A DNA stretch of 57,103 nt from a bacterium (GTDB lineage: Bacteria > Cyanobacteriota > Vampirovibrionia > Gastranaerophilales > Gastranaerophilaceae): the NCBI GenBank assembly GCA_017405375.1, contig JAFRAO010000025.1, positions 1 to 57,103 of the forward strand, given 5' to 3'. Both the position numbers and the translations under genes were made by a program. A model generated the notes under the pieces. The model did no database searches. It was not told where the DNA came from and saw only the letters and a program-made list of their open reading frames with translations. This document shows positions 51,051 to 57,103 of this stretch, in pieces (the first letter of the stretch is position 1; each line of letters begins with the position of its first letter).

Positions 51051-52631
51051 ATGAAAACTGATTTAGCTGAAGTTAAAAATTCTCTTGCAAAAAAGTTAAT
51101 AATAAATTTTTTGATAATATGTACCGTTACGGGTATTATTTTAACCTCGTTGTCTTATCACAATTCAAAGAAATACATTTGGAAATTGTTTTCAAGAATT
51201 GCGACAAGCTGTGCAATCAGTACTGCTGATACACTTTATGATGCACCTATTAACGATTATCTTCATCATAAAAAAATGGAATCATACGATTATTACTTGA
51301 ACATACTTAAAAATTTTGCAAAGGCTTTTGGGTTGAAATATCTTTATGTATATGTTCCTGATATAAAAACGGATAAATTAATCCCTGTTTTTGGTGTTAT
51401 GGGTGAAAGCGGAAAACCTATTGATAATTTTAGTCTTGGAGAACCACCCGAAAATCTTAGATTGAATAAAAACGTTGTAAATATGTTTTTAACAAAACAA
51501 AGAAAATTAACACTCGAAATGAACAACGAATATGGCCATGTTCTTACGGGATATTCAACAATTATTGATAAAAACGGTAATGCAGTTGCTATTGTCGGCG
51601 CCGATATTGATTTTAACTATTTAATGAGGAAGTTATTGAAAGACTGCTCTTTGATTTTTACACTTATTTTCTCTACGCTTTCAATACTTTATTTTCTTGG
51701 TATTTTTTATATTCAAAAGACTTTTATAAAACCTATTTTACAATTATCAACGGAAATGACAAAATATCTTCATCAGGATATATACAACAGCAAAAACCCA
51801 ATTACGTTAAGTACTGATGATGAATTGAATATTATCGCCAATTTATGCAACGGTATGGCATTAGAAAAAAAACGTATTGAAAATGAACTTAATATCGCTA
51901 AAACAATACAATCATCTTCACTACCAACAGTTTTTCCGCCATATCCGGATAACAAAGAGTTTGATATTTTTGCTAATATGGTTACAGCAAAAGAAGTCGG
52001 CGGGGATTTTTACGACTTCTTCTTTGTTGATAAAGATAATTTTGTTTTCTTGGTTGCTGACGTTTCAGGAAAAGGTATTCCAGCAGCATTGTTTATGATG
52101 GAAATAAAAACTTTAACAAAGAATATTGTAAAAACAGGTATTCCTATAGACCAAGCAATAACTAAAGTAAATCATAAAATTTGCAAAAATAATAAAGAAA
52201 ATTTCTTTGTTACAATGTTTCTTGCTTCAATAAACTTAAAAACAGGAAACATCTCATTTGTAAATGCCGGACATAATCCGCCATTATTGAAACGAACCGG
52301 CAGCGAATTTGAGTATTTTAAAATTAATGAAAATGTCGTATTAGGCATAGTTGATGATTATGAATACCAAAAAAAGGAAGATAAATTGAATAAAAATGAT
52401 TTATTGTTTTTGTATACTGACGGAGTTACTGAATCCGTAAATGATTCTAATACACTGTATGGTGAAGAAAATCTCAAAAACACTCTAAATATTTTCAGGA
52501 ATTTTCAAATAGAAGAAATAATATCAAATTTAGAAAATAATTTGAGTGAATATGCACAAAATGCAGAACAAAACGATGATATTACAACATTAATCTTTAA
52601 ATACAACGGCGATACCGAAATAAACGAATAG
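51051..52631 (+). CDS. Membrane-bound RsbU/SpoIIE-type serine phosphatase
   Basis: 526 residues. A first span (LIINFLIICTVTGIILTSL, about 15-33), an extracytoplasmic sensor of about 160 residues, a second span (LIFTLIFSTLSILYFLGIFYI, about 200-222) and a HAMP-like region lead to a PP2C/SpoIIE phosphatase. Phosphatase motifs are KEVGGDFYDFF, VADVSGKGIPAALFMM, FVNAGHNPPLL and LYTDGVTESVN, with closing DDITTL. Such proteins dephosphorylate STAS anti-anti-sigma factors on a signal. The STAS-like protein at 24504 is a candidate partner. Confidence 0.9.
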   Translation: MKTDLAEVKNSLAKKLIINFLIICTVTGIILTSLSYHNSKKYIWKLFSRIATSCAISTADTLYDAPINDYLHHKKMESYDYYLNILKNFAKAFGLKYLYVYVPDIKTDKLIPVFGVMGESGKPIDNFSLGEPPENLRLNKNVVNMFLTKQRKLTLEMNNEYGHVLTGYSTIIDKNGNAVAIVGADIDFNYLMRKLLKDCSLIFTLIFSTLSILYFLGIFYIQKTFIKPILQLSTEMTKYLHQDIYNSKNPITLSTDDELNIIANLCNGMALEKKRIENELNIAKTIQSSSLPTVFPPYPDNKEFDIFANMVTAKEVGGDFYDFFFVDKDNFVFLVADVSGKGIPAALFMMEIKTLTKNIVKTGIPIDQAITKVNHKICKNNKENFFVTMFLASINLKTGNISFVNAGHNPPLLKRTGSEFEYFKINENVVLGIVDDYEYQKKEDKLNKNDLLFLYTDGVTESVNDSNTLYGEENLKNTLNIFRNFQIEEIISNLENNLSEYAQNAEQNDDITTLIFKYNGDTEINE

Positions 52632-52643
52632 ATATTTTATTAT

Positions 52644-53447
52644 TTATTTATGTAATAAAAGAGTTGTGTAAGAAGAATTCCAAGGATTTAATCCCTTAAA
52701 CGCGCTGTTTGCCTGCTTTAATTTTTTCTCGTTGATTTTTGCTTGTTCTTCTTTTACTCTTTGTTTTTCAGCTTCTGTTCTTGTTTTTAATTGCTTATTA
52801 ATTACTTCCAATGCTTTTTTATAACTTTCAGTCGGATAATCTTGTTTTAATTTTTCAGGAAAATTGTAATTTATATAGTCATATACATTCATTATGTGCT
52901 CGGTTGCACCATCTTCATCATAATCAAGATACGTCCCGTAAACAGACAACATAGCCAAAGGATTGTAACCGCCTTGTATCATAAAATCCACACCGGTTCT
53001 GTCTGCAGCCAAATCCACTTCATCTTTGTTTAATTTATCATAAGAATAAATGTGTTTCGAACTGTAACTCATTATTTCTTTGCCTGCTCTGTCAGTAATA
53101 TGCAACGTATTTGTTTTTGCTTCTGACCTTGCAACTGTCGGCATATTATTAGAAATTTTACCGATTTGATGAGCAATAACCGCCGCAAGCTCACCTTTAT
53201 CATGTGCAAAAGAAAGCTCCCAAGTAAACATTTCAACTGTTTTATAAACATTTGCTTTTACAAAATAATCGTCAAATGTATCAGGAGTATCTGTTATTAC
53301 AAATTCAGCAGCAGGTAAATGATTTGCTGTTAACAAGTTTCTGCCTATTGAATTTATTAATACCTTATCTTCATTGATAGAAACAGCACAAACAAATTGT
53401 TGCGCTAAAAATAATATTGCTATTATACTAAAAATTAATTTTTTCAT
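52644..53447 (-). CDS. M48-like exported protein lacking the zinc site
   Basis: 267 residues from the ATG at 53447 (AGAGG upstream), with signal peptide MKKLIFSIIAILFLAQQFVCA. The M48 family segment normally reading ELAAVIAHEIGHI is ELAAVIAHQIGKI: catalytic Glu is Gln94 and the second zinc His is Lys97. The downstream Glu of the E-A-D motif is Ala147 (LAADRTGVDFMIQGGYNP). The first His (His93) alone remains. It is thus probably an inactive periplasmic M48 relative (BepA/LoiP type), perhaps a chaperone or scaffold. A basic coiled coil of about 45 residues follows. Confidence 0.75.
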   Translation of the reverse strand: MKKLIFSIIAILFLAQQFVCAVSINEDKVLINSIGRNLLTANHLPAAEFVITDTPDTFDDYFVKANVYKTVEMFTWELSFAHDKGELAAVIAHQIGKISNNMPTVARSEAKTNTLHITDRAGKEIMSYSSKHIYSYDKLNKDEVDLAADRTGVDFMIQGGYNPLAMLSVYGTYLDYDEDGATEHIMNVYDYINYNFPEKLKQDYPTESYKKALEVINKQLKTRTEAEKQRVKEEQAKINEKKLKQANSAFKGLNPWNSSYTTLLLHK

Positions 53448-53489
53448 AAAACCTCTGTATTGATTTTTTAAATATAACAATCTATAACA

Positions 53490-53870
53490 TTATTTTTTTA
53501 TTGTTTCTAATATTTGATTTATGCTGTAAAATTCCATTCTTTCTTTGTTGTATGCCCTGTTATACTCGGTAGTTCTGTATTTTTCTTCTTGTCTTACGTC
53601 CCAGACTTTGTTTTTTCTTTCTTCAGCAGCTCTTAATTCAGCATAGCAATTATCCTGTTCTGCATCTTTATACGCAGAACATTTTGAAAGAGCATTTTGA
53701 AATTGTAATCTTCTTTTATACCAATAAGTTGCATCTTTACTGAACGTATTTTCATAAGAATCACAATATCTTGGCGGACAAAATTCTGTCCATTCTGGCT
53801 CTAATATAGCAGCATTAGTAAATTCACCCACTACACCAAAAATAATTAGTCCAAAAAATATTTTTTTCAT
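53490..53870 (-). CDS. Small secreted cysteine-containing protein
   Basis: 126 residues with a signal peptide (MKKIFFGLIIFGVVGEFTNA). There are four Cys in the mature part (FCPPRYCDSY, SKCSAYKDAEQDNCYAEL), enough for two disulfides. The rest is a helical, Arg/Glu-rich segment (AAEERKNKVWDVRQEEKYRTTEYNRAY). No family is recognised. It lies 42 nt upstream of the M48-like gene, so probably in the same transcript. Confidence 0.55.
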   Translation of the reverse strand: MKKIFFGLIIFGVVGEFTNAAILEPEWTEFCPPRYCDSYENTFSKDATYWYKRRLQFQNALSKCSAYKDAEQDNCYAELRAAEERKNKVWDVRQEEKYRTTEYNRAYNKERMEFYSINQILETIKK

Positions 53871-54061
53871 TGTTTTTTACCCTTTAGCATACCTTCTTGC
53901 TATTTTTTAATAATATTATAATTACACTTTGATTTCTGTATACAACACGCATACATACTATTTCTTATTTGGCCATTTATATATAATGATTTTCTATGCT
54001 ATCATTTTTAACTATTTGTGTCAATCTATTAATTGAATGAAATTTTTCAACAATATAAGAG

Positions 54062-55783
54062 CTAAGGAGCAAGAATATATACACCAAAATTTTCATATCT
54101 TAATTTTTTAAGCATATTAGCTGCTTTTGGATTTGTTTTTGCTTCTTTTGCAATTAACATATATGCACTTGGCAAAATAACATAAATTCTTTTATTATTT
54201 GGTATAATATCGTTTTTAATTTTATATAAATCTTCCAGCATATCTATAAGTACTTTGCTTGAAACTCTCGATAAATATCCAAAATTAACATTCTTATTGT
54301 TTTTTAATGCCCAAATCCAAAAGAAACTATAAAAATAGGTTATCTCCGGATTTTGATACATATTAGTATATTGTACTAAATTAATTCCATCATATTTTTT
54401 TGCATATTCACCATTATACCAATTTGGATTGATTAAAATTGATTTATTTGGAACTTTGTTAAAATATTTGACAGCTAAATGTCTATTTATTAAAAGAGGA
54501 CATAAATCAATTACTTGTATTATAAAAGTAATGCATAATAATATGATAAATCTCTTTTTATTTATTGTGTTATGAAGAATATAAATAACAGTAAAGAAAA
54601 TAATATACCATACAGGCCAAATCATTCTTCCCGATGTTCTGAAAACATTAAACAATTTGTTGATTGACTCAGGAAGATAATATGAAAAAATTAAATGATT
54701 GCCAAAATAAACCTTATTTGTAACTGCAAAAACAATCAAACCTATAATAGCGCAATAAATTGGCCAGGTTTCTTTTATGTGAAAATTTTGTTTTATATCT
54801 GTTAATTGTGTAATATTCTTAATTTTATATAAAGCTAACAATAAAAGCAGAATAATTCCGAAACCAAGATACCCATAACCTTCATACTGTCTATTTGTAG
54901 CAATAGAGAATTTTCTTACAATAATTGAATAATCAATCGGATTAAATAAAGAATTTAAATTTGCGGAAAAAAGACCATATCCCAAGCCACCAATAGTATC
55001 AAATGAAAATATGCCTGTAAGTATCATAAAAAAGAACATAAAAATACATAACAAAAAGAACGATAAAATAAATTTTAAAAGTTTAATCTCTTTTGTTATA
55101 AAAATTCTTTTTGCAAAATCAGCACAATATATTGCAAAACACATTGGTAAAAAATTTGGCTGAATAACAAAAATAACTATAAAAATAAGACTCCAAAATA
55201 AAATTCTTCTATTTATACTTAAATCTTTAATATAAAAATATATTGAAGCTAAAATTAAAAAATGAGCAGCTAACGCACTATGCTCAAACATTCTTATAAT
55301 CATTATTGGAGATAAAATTAAAAAAAGTGAAGAAATAATTATACTGCACTTATCTAATTTTAGTTCACGCAATATTAAAACAGAAAATACCCCTTGTAAT
55401 ATAAAACAAAAAAGGGTCCAAATACCAAAATACTGAGTCCAAGGACTCAAACCGAAAAATTTATGCAAAATTTTAAATATAAGAGCAAAAAGAGGTATTG
55501 AATCAGTATTTATAACTGACGAACCATAAGGGTAACATATATTAGAAATTGAAAATATTTTTGAATGAAAGTCATCCATTCTATAAAAAACACTTCCTAA
55601 ATAATGCTGAGATATATCATAAAAACCGCCCAAACTACTTCCAAAACAACAATTTAAGAAATGTCTTTGAACTAAATTGTAGTTATTAATATTAATTGAT
55701 AAGAATCCGAAAATAAGAAAATAAATAGCTATAGATATTGTAATGATGCACAATAAATCTGCATTTTTTTTAATAATATTCAT
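54062..55783 (-). CDS. Polytopic membrane protein, GT-C glycosyltransferase-like (DUF6311 type)
   Basis: 573 residues with about 12 hydrophobic segments. The first large extracytoplasmic loop follows span 1 and contains NCCFGSSLGGFYDISQHYLGS, and ICYPYGSSVINTDSIPLFALIFKILHKFFG. The arrangement fits lipid-linked-sugar GT-C enzymes and the uncharacterised DUF6311 family. The C-terminal part (about 430-573) is soluble and ends in a Lys/Tyr-rich region. It is 1 nt downstream of the methyltransferase gene, so envelope glycan assembly is plausible; donor and acceptor are unknown. Confidence 0.6.
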   Translation of the reverse strand: MNIIKKNADLLCIITISIAIYFLIFGFLSININNYNLVQRHFLNCCFGSSLGGFYDISQHYLGSVFYRMDDFHSKIFSISNICYPYGSSVINTDSIPLFALIFKILHKFFGLSPWTQYFGIWTLFCFILQGVFSVLILRELKLDKCSIIISSLFLILSPIMIIRMFEHSALAAHFLILASIYFYIKDLSINRRILFWSLIFIVIFVIQPNFLPMCFAIYCADFAKRIFITKEIKLLKFILSFFLLCIFMFFFMILTGIFSFDTIGGLGYGLFSANLNSLFNPIDYSIIVRKFSIATNRQYEGYGYLGFGIILLLLLALYKIKNITQLTDIKQNFHIKETWPIYCAIIGLIVFAVTNKVYFGNHLIFSYYLPESINKLFNVFRTSGRMIWPVWYIIFFTVIYILHNTINKKRFIILLCITFIIQVIDLCPLLINRHLAVKYFNKVPNKSILINPNWYNGEYAKKYDGINLVQYTNMYQNPEITYFYSFFWIWALKNNKNVNFGYLSRVSSKVLIDMLEDLYKIKNDIIPNNKRIYVILPSAYMLIAKEAKTNPKAANMLKKLRYENFGVYILAP

Positions 55784-55784
55784 T

Positions 55785-56654
55785 TTATTTTTTCCTTCCT
55801 ATAGCACAAATTGAACCCCCAAAAGGCATATCCATCCCTTTCTCAATCAATTTAGTTTCAATATTTAATAGAAATCCAAATATTTTATTTAAAAATGGGT
55901 TAATTTTAATTTCATCAGATATATCGCTATTTTTAGGCATAAATTTTTTCAAAAATCTTGACAAAAACATCAACGGAAATAAAAAGCACATAAATGAAGA
56001 AGTAAATTCTATTTTAAAACCGGCATTTTCCATTTTTTCTATAAGTTCCTTTCTTGAATATCTTCTGACATGACCGGTATATTCGTCACTTTTACTCCAT
56101 AAAATTTTATGTTGCGGAACAATAACAAAAAATCTGCCGCCATCATGCAATGCAGAATAAATTTGTGATAAAACAACCTTATCTTCATCAATATGTTCTA
56201 AAACGTCAAACATTCCAATTACATCAAATTCATCAGAAAATGGTATATTTGTTGCATTCATTTGTATCAAATTTTCTTTATCGATATACCTGTTACATAA
56301 ATTAAGCATTGATAAATAAATATCAGCAACCATAATTTTTGAATTTTTAAATTTATTCTTAACAGCATTTGCTATATATCCGGAACCTGAACCTATTTCA
56401 ATATATTTTTTGAAATTTCCTTTTGTATATTTATTAATTAAATTTACTATCAAATTTTTTCTTGATACCAGCCAAAAATTTACGTCTTCATATTTTGTAA
56501 AAAGATGCATTTGTGAATCATGAAAATACTTATTTTGATAGGCGTCCTTCTTATCAAAAAGCAAAATCCCATTTTCTGAAAATTCGGGTTCAAATCCGCA
56601 AGAACACTTAAACCCATCCTCAATATCCCTACTACACTTAATACATTTGTACAT
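55785..56654 (-). CDS. SAM-dependent methyltransferase with N-terminal zinc ribbon
   Basis: About 289 residues from the ATG at 56654. A TTG three codons earlier is less likely. The N-terminus has a four-Cys ribbon (CIKC...CSCG, residues 4-19). The class I methyltransferase core shows IEIGSGSGYIANAV (motif I), VADIYLSML, and FDVIGMFDVLEHIDEDKVVLSQ. The C-terminal FMCFLFPLMFLSRFLKKF is a likely membrane-association segment. This layout is common for methyltransferases next to polysaccharide or lipid-glycan genes, which suits its coupling to the GT-C-like gene. Confidence 0.75.
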   Translation of the reverse strand: MYKCIKCSRDIEDGFKCSCGFEPEFSENGILLFDKKDAYQNKYFHDSQMHLFTKYEDVNFWLVSRKNLIVNLINKYTKGNFKKYIEIGSGSGYIANAVKNKFKNSKIMVADIYLSMLNLCNRYIDKENLIQMNATNIPFSDEFDVIGMFDVLEHIDEDKVVLSQIYSALHDGGRFFVIVPQHKILWSKSDEYTGHVRRYSRKELIEKMENAGFKIEFTSSFMCFLFPLMFLSRFLKKFMPKNSDISDEIKINPFLNKIFGFLLNIETKLIEKGMDMPFGGSICAIGRKK

Positions 56655-56701
56655 AATATACAATTCTAATATAAAATTTATTTATTGCAAGCAGATGATT
56701 A

Positions 56702-56832
56702 CAAAAATTGGGTTAGTAGCGTAATATAAAGTGGTTATTAGTTAATAAAAGGAGTTTAGTATGAGAAAATTCAAAATGGCGCAAACTGGCTCCCAGACAG
56801 CATTACCAATGGGGGGTCAAAGCTAGATACAG
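56702..56832 (+). repeat. Repeated pilin leader, copy B (with six-G tract)
   Basis: A second copy of the block at 25565-25703. CAAAAATTG, ATATAAAGTGGTTATTA, AAAGGAGTTTAG, GCAAACTGGCTCCCAGACAGC, six G and TCAAAGCTAGA align with copy A. Here the ATG behind the RBS is intact. This copy is not followed by the GTTCAC repeat but runs directly into a pilin-like fragment. Confidence 0.75.
56761..56826 (+). CDS. Leader mini-ORF (21 aa) crossing a six-G tract
   Basis: AAAGGAG lies 7 nt before the ATG at 56761. The ORF reads MRKFKMAQTGSQTALPMGG, then QS and TAG. The G-tract (56811-56816) lies at the MGG codons. With one more G the same start would read through GGSKLDTASC into the frame at 56841-57050, giving about 96 residues. 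The frame is also kept in copy A (QTGSQTAFPVG). Whether the peptide itself has a function is unknown. Confidence 0.5.
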   Translation: MRKFKMAQTGSQTALPMGGQS

Positions 56833-56840
56833 CTTCTTGC

Positions 56841-57050
56841 ATGGGTAATGCTTATGATGATAGTAATTATGCAGTTGCTGTTATATTAAATAATGGTGCA
56901 AGTTTATTTTTCCTTTGGAATAGTGATGAATTAGCGTTATGCTTAGATGGATGCAAAAAAAGTAATTGGGGAGATAAATATTTTAGTTTAGTTTATGATG
57001 ACAATGTAGGAATAGGATTACCTGACATTCCATCTGGTTGTAATAATTAA
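56841..57050 (+). pseudogene. Headless pilin-like fragment
   Basis: 69 residues from an ATG without RBS; the frame is open upstream to before the G-tract. NYAVAVILNNGASLFFL and WGDKYFSLVYDDNVGIGLPDIP parallel the pilin C-terminal segments (for example WGTDIFTFVITKEGIKPFGGG at 25722-26582). After its stop, another frame gives GYCSDWGKWIMDY, resembling the pilin end YCAEWVIRNGNMDY, so a frameshift may separate the two. No FTLAE helix is present. It is either a silent or decayed pilin cassette or, if the G-tract slips, the body of a phase-variable protein. Confidence 0.45.
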
Positions 57051-57078
57051 TTACGGATATTGTAGTGACTGGGGAAAA

Positions 57079-57103
57079 TGGATTATGGATTATGGATTAT
57101 GGA
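57079..57103 (+). repeat. Heptamer tandem repeat (GGATTAT), cut by window edge
   Basis: GGATTAT is repeated at least three times and continues off the right edge. It follows the pilin-like fragment. It resembles, in position though not in sequence, the GTTCAC repeats at the other pilin loci. Confidence 0.6.

Overview
The window is AT-rich (long A/T tracts in nearly every intergenic gap). It combines cyanobacterial-type housekeeping genes with flagellins, several pilin-like genes carrying the FTLAET(L)xVMGIIGVVAALTIPN signature, a TonB/ExbBD system, HydF and a very large AsmA-like protein. That mix suggests a non-photosynthetic, probably gut-associated and fermentative relative of the Cyanobacteria (Gastranaerophilales / 'Melainabacteria'). 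This placement is inference from gene content; no rRNA is present.

Layout. 1-241: the edge of a GTTCAC-rich dispersed repeat that reads open on the minus strand, next to the severed first 31 codons of an AAA ATPase. 339-4894 (minus): a compact operon gmhA-gloA-ispF-Cof phosphatase-Nudix-helical-repeat protein-SLOG/DprA-like protein. It is divergent from pcrA and a flavin oxidoreductase (4971-8036). 8037-13813: small proteins, two tandem pilin-like genes, a GAF-GGDEF-HD-GYP regulator, a nucleoside deaminase and further small proteins. 13827-20746 (minus): tsaC-murJ-spoIID-like-cysS, then a hybrid-cluster-protein homologue that has lost its metal ligands. 21027-24116: three short flagellins, two forward and one convergent. 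24504-26582: a STAS-like protein, an unknown protein, and a pilin-like gene preceded by a repeated leader with a ten-G tract. 26862-31076: two secreted proteins and TonB-ExbB-ExbD-ExbD. 31083-37108: obgE and tsaD diverge from a 30-bp perfect palindrome that contains both start codons, followed by the AsmA-like giant. 37123-38470: a gene-poor, decayed-looking stretch with a candidate small RNA, ending at tRNA-Ile(GAT). 38583-41808: hydF, gatC, pyrG. 41801-47933 (minus): a secreted protein, a TPR protein, a corrinoid/folate methyltransferase homologue, a coiled-coil protein and glnA. 48202-52631: an HD-GYP protein, a subtilase-fold protein lacking its catalytic residues, and an RsbU/SpoIIE phosphatase. 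52644-56654 (minus): an M48-like protein lacking its zinc site, a secreted Cys protein, a membrane glycosyltransferase-like protein and a methyltransferase. 56702-57103: a second copy of the repeated leader, with a six-G tract, in front of a headless pilin-like fragment.

How the parts work together. Housekeeping functions include t6A modification (TsaC, TsaD), wall export (MurJ), isoprenoid synthesis (IspF), nitrogen assimilation (GlnA) and CTP synthesis. Surface and motility functions are flagellins, pilin-like proteins and TonB transport, accompanied by c-di-GMP (GGDEF, HD-GYP) and partner-switching (STAS, RsbU) regulators.

The most unusual signals are: (1) a repeated pilin leader carrying G-tracts of different length (10 and 6), where a change of one G would join the leader ORF to the pilin-like ORF; (2) three enzyme-fold proteins (Hcp-like, subtilase-like, M48-like) whose catalytic or metal-binding residues are replaced; (3) the symmetric, apparently leaderless obgE/tsaD promoter palindrome; (4) a promoter- and terminator-bounded candidate RNA with mutually exclusive stems beside tRNA-Ile.
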